Part shown: positions 8,235-16,565 of the stretch, one piece after another | How positions within the stretch are numbered: position 1 is the first letter of the stretch | Layout of the letters: the number at the start of each line of letters is the position of its first letter | Source of the DNA: an uncultured Bacilli bacterium | Lineage (GTDB): Bacteria; Bacillota_I; Bacilli_A; RF39; UBA660 | Reading direction: 5' to 3' | Assembly: GCA_910583945.1 (NCBI GenBank) | Contig: CAJTYF010000001.1 | Location: forward strand, 124,001 to 188,000 | DNA: 64,000 bases | Notes under the pieces: model-generated | What the model was told of the DNA's origin: nothing | The model's input: only the letters and a program-made list of their open reading frames with translations | The model's database searches: none | Program-made: the position numbers and the translations under genes

Positions 8235-8248
8235 AAAATTATCAAAAA

Positions 8249-8270
8249 GGGCAGGAGTAAAATCTTGCCC
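8249..8270 (+). terminator. Weak intergenic hairpin after the pilin-like gene
   Basis: GGGCAGGA at 8249-8256 pairs with TCTTGCCC at 8263-8270 with one G-U pair, but no continuous T-run follows. It may be a partial terminator or an mRNA-stabilising hairpin that raises pilin-like expression relative to downstream genes. Confidence 0.4.
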
Positions 8271-8295
8271 CTAATTTATTTTAGGAGGTGTTAAT

Positions 8296-9132
8296 ATGAG
8301 TGGTAATTGGGTAGTGCAAAATTTACAAAATGCACTTGATACCTGGAATTCAAAATTAAGTGAAATATGGACATTGATTACACAAACACCAGAAACATTT
8401 AAAGGTGGGGCAATATGGAATGTAGTTAAAAATATTCACGGTGCAGTTCAAGCAATAGGTCTTGCCTTATTAGTATTATTTTTTGTTGTTGGGGTAATGA
8501 AAACTTGTGGTTCTTTGACAGAAGTTAAAAAGCCAGAACACGCTTTAAAATTATTTATAAGATTTGCCATTGCTAAAATAGTAGTAACTTATGGATTAGA
8601 TTTGTTGCTATCAATATTTAAAATAGTTCAAGGAGCAATATCAACTATAATTACTGCTTCTGGCTTTGGTTCTTCAACACAAACTGTATTACCACAACAA
8701 ATAATAACGGCAGTAGAAAGTTGTGGATTCTTTGAATCTATACCATTGTGGGCAGTAACTCTAATAGGTGGATTATTCATAACAGTGTTGAGTTTTATTA
8801 TGATTATGACAGTATATGGTAGGTTCTTTAAATTATATCTATATACTGCTATTTCTCCTATACCCCTATCAACTTTTGCAGGAGAGCCTACACAAAGTGT
8901 TGGTAAGAGTTTTATAAAAAGTTATAGTGCAGTTTGTTTAGAGGGGGCAATTATTGTTCTTGCTTGTATTATCTTTTCAACATTCGCAGCAAGTCCACCT
9001 GTTGTTGACGCTAGTGCAGCAGCAGTAACACAAGTATGGAAGTATATAGGAGAGTTAATATTCAATATGCTAGTGTTGGTAGGAACAATTAAATTATCAG
9101 ATAGAGTCGTTCGTGAAATGATGGGATTATAG
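8296..9132 (+). CDS. TrbL/VirB6-like polytopic channel protein
   Basis: A 278-residue protein with about five or six membrane segments (for example IGLALLVLFFVVGVMKTCG, FITVLSFIMIMTVYGRFF, AIIVLACIIFSTFAASP), matching VirB6/TrbL-like inner-membrane channel proteins of Gram-positive conjugation systems. An AGGAGGT ribosome site precedes the ATG. It lies between the VirB2-like gene and a soluble element protein, upstream of prgI and virB4, as in other Firmicutes ICEs. Function inferred from topology and order. Confidence 0.75.
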   Translation: MSGNWVVQNLQNALDTWNSKLSEIWTLITQTPETFKGGAIWNVVKNIHGAVQAIGLALLVLFFVVGVMKTCGSLTEVKKPEHALKLFIRFAIAKIVVTYGLDLLLSIFKIVQGAISTIITASGFGSSTQTVLPQQIITAVESCGFFESIPLWAVTLIGGLFITVLSFIMIMTVYGRFFKLYLYTAISPIPLSTFAGEPTQSVGKSFIKSYSAVCLEGAIIVLACIIFSTFAASPPVVDASAAAVTQVWKYIGELIFNMLVLVGTIKLSDRVVREMMGL

Positions 9133-9144
9133 GAGGTGTTATTT

Positions 9145-10515
9145 TTGAACGAGAATATTAAAAAAGTAAAAGCAGATATAGAAAAGTTTTTGATGGAAGA
9201 TATGGAACATCAAAATAAACATATTGATTATATATTAGTTGATCCAGAAAGTAAGGAAACTTATATATTGGCAAGTGATGGAAATGAGGAAGCAATAGAG
9301 TTTACTCCTTATACAAAAGATTATAAAGATGGTTATCAGAATGTACCAGAATGGGACTATAACTTTGATTATTATATTTATAACTATTTAGAAGAAGGTA
9401 AACAAATTGCTTATATGACAGATGATGTTCATTATAGTATTTGGAACTCTATTAACGAATTATATCCTACTGATATTGATTATAAAGATGGAGTTCAAAG
9501 TTATTTGCAATACTGTGCAGATAATAAAATTACAAAAGAATATTTAGATAAACAGACAGGACTTGATACACCAGATATTATGAAACACTTTGAGGGATTA
9601 GCATTATATGAAAAAATGGAATATAAGGGTTATATCATTGAAGCAGATGATTTAAACTTTGATAATCCAAAAGAGAACCTTGTTCAAATATACGATAATG
9701 AGCAAGATTATATCAATGGCGAAGAAAGAGAAACTGTATCTCTAAATACAATAGGATTAAGACAAAATATCAAAGATTATATAGATGAATACTATATGGA
9801 TAAACAAAAACAAAATAATAATGGAGATAAGCCATACTTAACTTTTGTACTTGGATATGACTTATTAAATGATATGTTTAGAAACTCATCTATGAGTGAA
9901 TGTGATGTTAGTTATAGTTTTGCAAGTAATATGATTGACAAGTTTATGCAGACAGATGAATATAAGTATGTCAACAAATCAGTATATGAATTATTAGAAA
10001 AATGGGTAGATGACAATAAAAGTTATATTAAATCAGAATATTCAAAATTTATAGGAACAGATATTAAATTATCAGAAAATTCAATTATAGAGTCAGATCA
10101 CACGAATTATTATGAACTTGATTGGGATTGCCCAACAGAAGTTGATAAAAAAGTATATTTGGCTATTAAAGGAGAGATTAGTGATAATCCCTCTTTTAAT
10201 ATTTCTACCTCTGGTGTTGGATATAATTGGAATATAGAAGAAAATCATACTTTAAAATCTATTACTAAAAGCGAATTTATGGAAAAAGCAAGATTAGAAA
10301 CTATTGTATATTTTTTTGATAAAGATGGTGGATATAACGATTTGTTAAATTATCCATTAGATTTACAAAAACAAATGGATTTATTGCTTTTAGATAATGG
10401 GTATAAGCCTCACGGTAAGGTAGCACTAAAAGACCAGATAAAAGCAGTGAAAAACAAAATGAAGTACGAGAGAGAATCCAGAAAAATAGAAAAAAATATG
10501 AAAGATGAAAGGTAG
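9145..10515 (+). CDS. Large soluble ICE protein with a domain shared with a BREX-operon gene
   Basis: A 456-residue cytosolic acidic protein. The TTG start at 9145 is preceded by AGGAGG at eight bases; a GTG at 9136 overlaps that ribosome site. Residues 1-150 contain DDVHYSIWNSINELYP and YCADNKITKEYLDKQTG, and this region has a clear paralogue in the separate gene at 19620-20051 inside the BREX operon. The C-terminus (YPLDLQKQMDLLLLDNGY) resembles a small domain common in ICE-encoded proteins. I cannot assign a molecular function. Confidence 0.65.
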   Translation: MNENIKKVKADIEKFLMEDMEHQNKHIDYILVDPESKETYILASDGNEEAIEFTPYTKDYKDGYQNVPEWDYNFDYYIYNYLEEGKQIAYMTDDVHYSIWNSINELYPTDIDYKDGVQSYLQYCADNKITKEYLDKQTGLDTPDIMKHFEGLALYEKMEYKGYIIEADDLNFDNPKENLVQIYDNEQDYINGEERETVSLNTIGLRQNIKDYIDEYYMDKQKQNNNGDKPYLTFVLGYDLLNDMFRNSSMSECDVSYSFASNMIDKFMQTDEYKYVNKSVYELLEKWVDDNKSYIKSEYSKFIGTDIKLSENSIIESDHTNYYELDWDCPTEVDKKVYLAIKGEISDNPSFNISTSGVGYNWNIEENHTLKSITKSEFMEKARLETIVYFFDKDGGYNDLLNYPLDLQKQMDLLLLDNGYKPHGKVALKDQIKAVKNKMKYERESRKIEKNMKDER

Positions 10516-10521
10516 GTATAT

Positions 10522-10881
10522 ATGGAAGTTAAGATAAATAGAGAAATAAGAAATTATACAGAAAGCATATTCTTTGGACTGTCTATGAGGCAGTTCTTTT
10601 TTTCTGTAATAGCCTGTGGAGTAGCAGTATTATTGTACTTTTTATTAAAAAGTCATTTTGGTATTGAAACTTTATCTTGGGTATGTATTTTAGGTGCTGT
10701 GCCTTTTGCAGTTCTAGGTTTTATTACTTATAACGGTATGACAGCAGAAAAGTTTATTTATGCTTGGATTAAATCAGAGTTTCTTATACCAAAACAATTA
10801 ACATTTAAGCCTGTTAATTTTTATTATGAATTATTAAAAAATAAATTAGAAAAGGAGGAGATAAATAGTGAAAACAGTTAA
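10522..10881 (+). CDS. PrgI/VirB3-like membrane protein
   Basis: A 119-residue membrane protein of the PrgI family: an N-terminal ...NREIRNYTESIFFGLSMRQ signature, then two adjacent membrane segments (FFFSVIACGVAVLLYFLL and LSWVCILGAVPFAVLGFI) and a basic C-terminus. It acts at the membrane as partner of the VirB4 ATPase, whose gene overlaps it by 14 bp. A terminator-like hairpin lies inside the gene at 10576-10603. Confidence 0.85.
   Translation: MEVKINREIRNYTESIFFGLSMRQFFFSVIACGVAVLLYFLLKSHFGIETLSWVCILGAVPFAVLGFITYNGMTAEKFIYAWIKSEFLIPKQLTFKPVNFYYELLKNKLEKEEINSENS
10576..10603 (+). terminator. Terminator-like hairpin inside the PrgI-family gene
   Basis: GGACTGTC at 10576-10583 pairs with GGCAGTTC at 10589-10596 (8 bp, two G-U pairs, loop TATGA) and is followed by seven T residues. 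It lies within the prgI-like frame, the third such element in the conjugation operon. Confidence 0.5.
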
Positions 10882-13201
10882 AATGTTATTTAAACAAGAT
10901 AAGGAAGCATTTGTTGTTCCAAAAGGAATACAAGATGTTATTCCTGTTCAAAGAATTTGGCAAGATGGTATATTTCAAGTTGGCAAAAATAAGTATTCAA
11001 AATGTTATCGTTTTACAGATATAAATTATGCAGTAGCAAGTAGAAGTGATAAAGAGGGAATGTTCCTAGAATATAGTGAACTTTTAAATTCATTTGACAC
11101 AGGAGCAACAACAAAAATAACAATTTTAAATAGGAGATTAAATAAAGTAGATTTTGAAAAAAACATATTGCTTCCATTAAATGAAGATGACCTTGATGAA
11201 TATAGAAAAGAATATAACAAAATGCTTTTAGATAAAACAAAAGGTGCAAATGGAATCACACAAGAAAAGTTTTTGACTGTATCTATAAATAAGAAGTCAG
11301 TAGAAGAAGCAAGGAGTTATTTTTCAAGAATAGGAGCAGATTTAGTAAATCATTTTGCTCAATTAGGTTCTAAATGTATTGAACTAGAAGCAGTTGATAG
11401 ATTAAGACTATCTCACGATTTTTATAGAGCAGGAGAAGAAAATGTATTTTCTTTTGATATGATTCAAAGTATGCGAAAAGGTCATAGTTTTAAGGATTTT
11501 ATCTGTCCAGATAGTTTTGAATTTGAAAAAGACTATTTTAAGATGGGGAATAAGTATGGTAGAGTTATTTATTTAAAAGAATATGCAAGTTATATTAAAG
11601 ATAATATGGTTGCAGAACTAACAGACCTTAATAGAAATATGATGATGAGTATTGATGTCATACCGATTCCAATGGATGAAGCAGTAAGAGAAGTGGAGAA
11701 TAGAAGATTAGGAGTAGAAACTAATATCACGAATTGGCAAAGAAGACAAAATTCAAACAATAACTTTTCAGCAGTAATTCCTTATGATATGGAACAACAA
11801 AGAAATGAAAGTAAAGAGTTTTTAGATGATTTAACAACTCGTGACCAAAGAATGTTTGTATCAGTTTTAACAATGGTTCATACTGCAGATACAAAAGAAC
11901 AATTAGATAGTGATACAGAAAGTTTACTTACAACTGCTAGAAAACACTTATGTCAGTTTGCAATATTAAAGTATCAACAAATGGATGGACTTAATACTGC
12001 TATGCCGTATGGAGTTAGAAAAATTGATACTTTAAGAACTTTAACAACAGAATCACTTGCAGTATTTATGCCGTTCCGTGTACAAGAAATAAATCACGAG
12101 AACGGTATTTATTATGGGCAAAATGTAATAAGTAAAAATATGATTATTGCCGATAGAAGACAGTTATTAAATGGAAATAGTTTCATTTTAGGTGTGTCTG
12201 GTTCTGGTAAATCTTTTACAGGAAAGAATGAAATTGTATCAGTAATCTTACGAGATCCAAATGCAGATATAATTATCATAGATCCAGAACGAGAGTATTC
12301 GCCTCTTGTAAATGCTATGAAAGGAGAGGTTATTCATATTTCTGCTACAAGTGAAAATCATATAAACGCTATGGATATGAATAGTGAATATGGAGATGGA
12401 GCAAATCCTGTTATATTAAAGTCAGAATTTATACTTTCACTTTGCGAACAGTTAATAGGTGGAAGTAATCTCGGTCCAAAGCAAAAGTCTATTATAGACA
12501 GGTGTACTGCTCAAGTGTATAGACATTTTCAACAAGGTAATTATCAAGGTACACCACCAACATTGCAAGACTTTAGAGAAGAATTACTAAAACAAACAGA
12601 GCCAGAAGCGAAAGAAATAGCACTTGCGATAGAATTGTTTACAGATGGTAGTTTAAATACCTTTGCGAAAAATACAAATGTAGATACTAATAATCGTTTG
12701 ATATGTTATGACATATTAGATTTAGGAAAACAATTACTTCCTATTGGAATGCTTGTGGTTCTTGATAGTATTTTAAATAGAATTACTCAAAATAGAACAA
12801 AAGGTAGAAACACTTATATTTTCATAGATGAAATATATTTGCTTTTCCAACACGAATATTCTGCTAATTTCTTATTTACTCTATGGAAAAGAGTTCGTAA
12901 GTATGGTGCGTATGCAACAGGAATCACTCAAAATGTAGATGATTTATTACAAAGTCATACTGCTAGAACTATGTTAGCCAATTCAGAGTTTATAGTAATG
13001 CTTAATCAAGCAAGTACAGATAGAGTAGAACTTGCAAAATTACTTAATATATCTGATTTACAAATGGGATATATAACTAATGTAGGAGCAGGTCAAGGCT
13101 TATTAAAAGTCGGCAGTTCATTAGTACCATTTGTTAATAAATTCCCTACGAATACACAGTTATACAAGTTAATGACAACAAAGCCAGGAGAAGGTAATTA
13201 G
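10868..13201 (+). CDS. VirB4-type conjugation ATPase
   Basis: A 777-residue VirB4/TraE ATPase that powers the secretion channel. Walker A is GVSGSGKS (around residue 440) and Walker B is TYIFIDEIYLLF (around residue 655). The N-terminal domain (about 1-400) carries typical VirB4 segments such as the TTRDQRMFVSVL stretch. The GTG start at 10868 has an AAGGAGGAG ribosome site and overlaps the prgI-like gene. Length is at the upper end for the family. Confident by motifs and position. Confidence 0.93.
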   Translation: MKTVKMLFKQDKEAFVVPKGIQDVIPVQRIWQDGIFQVGKNKYSKCYRFTDINYAVASRSDKEGMFLEYSELLNSFDTGATTKITILNRRLNKVDFEKNILLPLNEDDLDEYRKEYNKMLLDKTKGANGITQEKFLTVSINKKSVEEARSYFSRIGADLVNHFAQLGSKCIELEAVDRLRLSHDFYRAGEENVFSFDMIQSMRKGHSFKDFICPDSFEFEKDYFKMGNKYGRVIYLKEYASYIKDNMVAELTDLNRNMMMSIDVIPIPMDEAVREVENRRLGVETNITNWQRRQNSNNNFSAVIPYDMEQQRNESKEFLDDLTTRDQRMFVSVLTMVHTADTKEQLDSDTESLLTTARKHLCQFAILKYQQMDGLNTAMPYGVRKIDTLRTLTTESLAVFMPFRVQEINHENGIYYGQNVISKNMIIADRRQLLNGNSFILGVSGSGKSFTGKNEIVSVILRDPNADIIIIDPEREYSPLVNAMKGEVIHISATSENHINAMDMNSEYGDGANPVILKSEFILSLCEQLIGGSNLGPKQKSIIDRCTAQVYRHFQQGNYQGTPPTLQDFREELLKQTEPEAKEIALAIELFTDGSLNTFAKNTNVDTNNRLICYDILDLGKQLLPIGMLVVLDSILNRITQNRTKGRNTYIFIDEIYLLFQHEYSANFLFTLWKRVRKYGAYATGITQNVDDLLQSHTARTMLANSEFIVMLNQASTDRVELAKLLNISDLQMGYITNVGAGQGLLKVGSSLVPFVNKFPTNTQLYKLMTTKPGEGN

Positions 13202-13222
13202 TGTGTTTTAGGAGGTGTCTAT

Positions 13223-14857
13223 ATGGCAGATATAAAAGTAAGAGATGTTGCTAAAAAAGGAATTAAAACTTTGAATAAAGGGATAGTAGCAACAGAAAAA
13301 TTAAAAGATAATATTGTAGAAGTAAAAGAAAAAACAAATCAAGCCACTACAAAAGAAGAAAATATCAATGAATATGGCAGTAATAAAATAAATAATATTA
13401 CTGCTTTTTCAGTTGATAAAGGTACAAAAGAATTTAATAAGCAAGGAGAAAAAGCATTTGTTAGAACAAAAGAGAATTTGCAAAAATCTAAAATAAAAAT
13501 TAAAGCATTTAAAGAAAAAAGACTTGCTAAAAAAACTATGAAGAACACTACTAAAAATACAAAAACTGCAATAAAAACAAGTAAAGAAGTTGCAAAGAAC
13601 ACAAAGAAAGTAGCAAAGGAATCTGCAAAAGCAAGTAAGAGAGCAGTACAAGTAGCAAAAGAAACTGCTAAACGAACTGCACAAGGAATTAAAGTTGCAG
13701 TTAAAGCAACTATATCAGCAGTTAAAGCAATTATTGCAGGTACAAAAGCACTTATATCTGCTATTATTGCAGGTGGTTGGGTAGCAGTAGTGGTAATCAT
13801 TGTTATATGTTTAGTAGGACTATTATGTGCCTCTATCTTTGGAATATTTTTTAGTAGTGAGAAAACAAGTGCTAATGGAATTACAATGAAAGATGTAATT
13901 GCAGAATGTAATCAAGAGTTTTCTGATAGACTTCAAACAATACAGGATCAGAACCCACACGATGACTATGTGTTAGATGGGAATATGGCTTCTTGGAAAG
14001 ATATGCTTACTATCTATGCAGTTAAACAGTCAAATGGTTTTGATGGACAAGAAGTTATTACAATGGATGAATCAAAAAAGGCTATTGTAAAACAGATATT
14101 CTGGGAGATGAATAGTTTATCATCAGAAGTAAAAACAGAAACTGTAACAGAGCAGGGAGTTAATACCAATGAAATGCCTAAACAAGTTGAAAAAAGAGTT
14201 CTTCATATAACTATAACTTCAAAGTCTGCAGAACAAATGAAGAATGATTATCATTTCAATGCTGCACAGATAAAGCAATATAATGAATTATCTAGTAATG
14301 AATATGCTTCTTTATGGAGTGGAGTTATTTATGGATTAAATGATACAGGGGAATATGTTAATTGGCGACAAGGTGGTGCTAGTTGGTCTAATATAAAAAT
14401 TGGAAATACTAATAGTACGATAGGAAATATTGGTTGTTTAGTTACTTCCATAGCCATTTTAATTGAAAAGTCTGGAGCAAATACAACTATTATTCCTTTT
14501 AATCCTGGTACTTTTGTTGAATCACTAAATAGAAATGGTGGTTTTGATAGCAGTGGAAATTTACAATATGCAGCAGTTAATAAAGCAGTTCCAAGTTTTC
14601 AATATGTAGGAAATGTAAATTTAAGAGGAAAATCAAGAGCAGAAAAATTGTTATTGATAAATCAATATGCAAGTCAAGGCTATTATCTTACTATTGAAGT
14701 GAAAGGTGCAACTCCAGGTAACCAACATTGGGTTGCTATAATGAGTATAGATGGAAATAATGTTAATATCGTAGATCCTGCAAGTGATAAGACAGATTTA
14801 TGGAGTGCTTATGAATGGAGTAAATCTTCACAATTTAATTATTTTAAGGCTAATTAA
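13223..14857 (+). CDS. Membrane-anchored C39-like peptidase of the conjugation system
   Basis: A 544-residue protein. Residues 1-190 are lysine- and alanine-rich repeats (KNTKTAIKTSKEVAKNTKK style) that look coiled or extended. One membrane segment follows (about 185-215, GGWVAVVVIIVICLVGLL). The external C-terminal domain has IGCLVTSIAILIEKSG with a likely catalytic cysteine and HWVAIMSIDGNNVNIVDPAS with His and Asp, the pattern of C39-type cysteine peptidases. ICEs usually have an NlpC/P60 or lysozyme-like wall hydrolase in this place; here only the C39-like domain is present. Probably acts on the cell wall or surface during mating. Confidence 0.75.
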   Translation: MADIKVRDVAKKGIKTLNKGIVATEKLKDNIVEVKEKTNQATTKEENINEYGSNKINNITAFSVDKGTKEFNKQGEKAFVRTKENLQKSKIKIKAFKEKRLAKKTMKNTTKNTKTAIKTSKEVAKNTKKVAKESAKASKRAVQVAKETAKRTAQGIKVAVKATISAVKAIIAGTKALISAIIAGGWVAVVVIIVICLVGLLCASIFGIFFSSEKTSANGITMKDVIAECNQEFSDRLQTIQDQNPHDDYVLDGNMASWKDMLTIYAVKQSNGFDGQEVITMDESKKAIVKQIFWEMNSLSSEVKTETVTEQGVNTNEMPKQVEKRVLHITITSKSAEQMKNDYHFNAAQIKQYNELSSNEYASLWSGVIYGLNDTGEYVNWRQGGASWSNIKIGNTNSTIGNIGCLVTSIAILIEKSGANTTIIPFNPGTFVESLNRNGGFDSSGNLQYAAVNKAVPSFQYVGNVNLRGKSRAEKLLLINQYASQGYYLTIEVKGATPGNQHWVAIMSIDGNNVNIVDPASDKTDLWSAYEWSKSSQFNYFKAN

Positions 14858-14860
14858 ATG

Positions 14861-14947
14861 ATGATACTAGCATTAGTAAAGTTAGGAACAGGAATTGCAC
14901 TATTATATATAAAATTAAAAAAGGTTATTTCTAAAATTAAGAAATAG
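14861..14947 (+). CDS. Possible 28-residue hydrophobic peptide
   Basis: A short frame starting MILALVKLGTGIALLYIKLK and ending in lysines, directly after the C39-like gene. The ribosome site is weak (AAGG) and its last codons lie in the stem of a terminator. It could be a real membrane microprotein or chance; kept because small hydrophobic genes recur in this element. Confidence 0.3.
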   Translation: MILALVKLGTGIALLYIKLKKVISKIKK

Positions 14948-14953
14948 CCTTTT
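14921..14953 (+). terminator. Terminator of the conjugation operon
   Basis: A 12-bp stem with one G-U pair (AAGGTTATTTCT at 14921-14932, AGAAATAGCCTT at 14940-14951) with short T-rich tail. A nearly identical copy occurs at 15194-15227. Confidence 0.65.
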
Positions 14954-15047
14954 ATTACATAAAAAGGTGTTAAAAATTAGATTTTTATGTTATAACTTAT
15001 TTATCATATTTTTATTACAACTTAGTAGTAAACTATAAGGAGGTAAT

Positions 15048-15191
15048 ATGGATTGGTTTGAAGAACAAAGAAAAGAGGCAGAAAAAGAAAAGGCTAAAAA
15101 CATTTTCAAAATATTATTAACAGTTATTATTTGTATATTGCTTTTTCCATTTATGATTGTAATTGCAGCAGCAAATCAAATAGATAAATAA
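15048..15191 (+). CDS. Small membrane protein, 47 residues
   Basis: Starts MDWFEEQRKEAEKEKAKN, an amphipathic charged segment, followed by one strong membrane helix (IFKILLTVIICILLFPFMIVI) and ends AANQIDK. A textbook AAGGAGGT ribosome site lies seven bases upstream, making this a credible gene despite its length. It stands alone between two nearly identical terminators, so it is its own transcription unit or a read-through product of the conjugation operon. Function unknown. Confidence 0.6.
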   Translation: MDWFEEQRKEAEKEKAKNIFKILLTVIICILLFPFMIVIAAANQIDK

Positions 15192-15193
15192 AA

Positions 15194-15227
15194 AAGGTTA
15201 TTTCTAAAGTTAAGAAATAGCCTTTTA
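15194..15227 (+). terminator. Terminator, second copy
   Basis: AAGGTTATTTCT at 15194-15205 pairs with AGAAATAGCCTT at 15213-15224, followed by TTT. Almost the same sequence as the terminator at 14921-14953, so one copy probably arose by duplication with the small gene between. Confidence 0.6.
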
Positions 15228-15276
15228 ATGTATAAAGTGATATAATATTATTGCCACTAAAGGGGGGAATAATAGA

Positions 15277-16074
15277 ATGATAAATTTATTAGATTTTTAT
15301 AAAAAAAATATTACAAAAGATGATTATTATTATAAGTTTTATGAAGATATTGTAACAAAACCAGAAGAAGCAAATAAAGCATTAAATGATTTTCTAAATG
15401 TAAATGATGATGTATCGAGCAATGATATTTTTGAAATATTTGATGAAGAAGACGCTATCAAAAAATTTAGAGATTTATGCGAACCTAACTTATCGTTTTA
15501 TGATAACGAGAATACAGTTCTATTTCTTTTAGTTTCTTACTTTTTAAATAAGAGTAATTATGTAATTAAAGAGTTTCCTAGAATTTTACAAAGACCACCT
15601 AGTAATATAACTGATTTTACAATAAACGATATTAGAAATAGGGCATTTGAATTAAAATTAGATGATAATGGGACGGTTCGTTATCAAACAAGAAGAAAAA
15701 TAATTGCAGACTTACATATTGAAAAAAAAGCAGATACTAATATTACTGAAGATTTAAACCTAAAGTTTCAAGAAATATCTACAAGAAGTGCAAGATTTGA
15801 AAATATGTCAACAGATGAGAAAATAAAAGAAATTTTGAATATGATAGAATATTTGTTGAAAGATAATGGGAAATATGTAAAATTAGATTATGGAAAAATA
15901 ACTTTTAATACAGTAAATGAGCAACTTATAATTGATTTTAAAAAACAGATTCAATGTTTTAGACACGCTAGTGAAGAATCAATAAAGGAAAGAAAAAATT
16001 TTACAGATGAGCAGAAAAAATTTATTATAGATTATGGAATAATGCTATGCAATTTAATATATTATAATAAATAA
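15277..16074 (+). CDS. Hypothetical protein, possible accessory or defence gene
   Basis: A 265-residue cytosolic protein with no membrane segment and no catalytic motif I recognise. The C-terminal half is helical (EKIKEILNMIEYLL, then HASEESIKERKNFTDEQKKF) with a conserved-looking RHASEES stretch, a layout reminiscent of abortive-infection proteins, but that is only an impression. It has a strong GGGGGG-type ribosome site and a TATAAT box at 15241. It is flanked by terminators, so it is a single-gene unit between the transfer and regulatory blocks. Confidence 0.5.
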   Translation: MINLLDFYKKNITKDDYYYKFYEDIVTKPEEANKALNDFLNVNDDVSSNDIFEIFDEEDAIKKFRDLCEPNLSFYDNENTVLFLLVSYFLNKSNYVIKEFPRILQRPPSNITDFTINDIRNRAFELKLDDNGTVRYQTRRKIIADLHIEKKADTNITEDLNLKFQEISTRSARFENMSTDEKIKEILNMIEYLLKDNGKYVKLDYGKITFNTVNEQLIIDFKKQIQCFRHASEESIKERKNFTDEQKKFIIDYGIMLCNLIYYNK

Positions 16075-16099
16075 AGACTATTCAAAATGAATAGTCTTT
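16073..16099. terminator. Bidirectional hairpin between convergent genes
   Basis: AAAGACTATTC at 16073-16083 and GAATAGTCTTT at 16089-16099 form a perfect 11-bp stem with a 5-base loop. It lies between two convergent genes and overlaps the end of both, with A/T-rich flanks on both sides. Confidence 0.6.
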
Positions 16100-16337
16100 A
16101 ATCATCTAACCTCTCATAATTAAATAAATCCGAATCATAAAAATCTTTTACTTTTATTTTTAAAGTTTTACATATCTTGTATATTATATAAGAACTAGGA
16201 TTTTCCACCTTATTTGCTAATAAAGCCCTTAATGTAGATGGTGGAACTGCCGATAGTTCTGCTAGTCTATTAGGAGTATAATTATACTGGTTACATAATT
16301 CTAAAATGCGTGTACTTACTGCTTCTTTGAATAGCAT
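16098..16337 (-). CDS. Small Cro/C1-type HTH repressor
   Basis: A 79-residue DNA-binding protein with an HTH in YTPNRLAELSAVPPSTLRALL (about residues 18-38) and a helical tail. The ATG at 16337 has an AGGAGGT ribosome site seven bases before it; a GTG three codons upstream would overlap that site. It is divergent from the plus-strand promoter at 16407-16435. A strongly symmetric sequence (16376-16406) lies between the two start regions and abuts the -35 box of that promoter, so it probably represses the downstream operon and itself. Confidence 0.75.
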   Translation of the reverse strand: MLFKEAVSTRILELCNQYNYTPNRLAELSAVPPSTLRALLANKVENPSSYIIYKICKTLKIKVKDFYDSDLFNYERLDD

Positions 16338-16375
16338 TTCTAACACCTCCTACTTTTTCATTACAAATTGTAGCA

Positions 16376-16406
16376 GATATCGGCTAAAAATATACGCCGA
16401 TATCGG
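16376..16406. promoter_or_regulatory. Paired operator with GATATCGG repeats
   Basis: GATATCGGC (16376-16384) and GCCGATATC (16396-16404) form a perfect inverted repeat, and the second half is itself a palindrome (CCGATATCGG at 16397-16406). The sites are about two helical turns apart and end directly at a -35 box, the expected place for a repressor operator. Confidence 0.7.
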
Positions 16407-16435
16407 TTGACTTAAAAAAATTAAAGTGTTATAAT
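16407..16435 (+). promoter_or_regulatory. Sigma-A promoter TTGACT-17-TATAAT
   Basis: TTGACT at 16407-16412 and a perfect TATAAT at 16430-16435 are separated by 17 bp. It faces the gene at 16566 and is preceded by the paired operator, so it is likely controlled by the divergent HTH protein. Confidence 0.8.
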
Positions 16436-16469
16436 TCCAAATGTATTAAAAATATTTGATACTAGATGA

Positions 16470-16504
16470 GCAGTACAAAGATTTTTTGTTGTGCTGCATT
16501 TTTT
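16470..16504 (+). terminator. Leader attenuator downstream of the promoter
   Basis: GCAGTACAA at 16470-16478 pairs with TTGTGCTGC at 16489-16497 (9 bp, one G-U), followed by a T-run. It sits about 30 bp after the promoter and 60 bp before the first gene. A 19-codon frame starting at 16466 (MSSTKIFCCAAFF...) runs through the hairpin but lacks a ribosome site, so ribosome-linked attenuation is only a possibility. Confidence 0.55.
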
Positions 16505-16565
16505 AATATGTTTATATTTTTTTAGGTTTATACTTGGGGAAATAGATTAAAAGGAAGGGCAAAAT

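Noticed and set aside
13339..13800. Long minus-strand frame opposite the C39-like gene
   Set aside because: It is the antisense of lysine/alanine repeats; no ribosome site, no known domain, and the plus-strand gene is clearly real.
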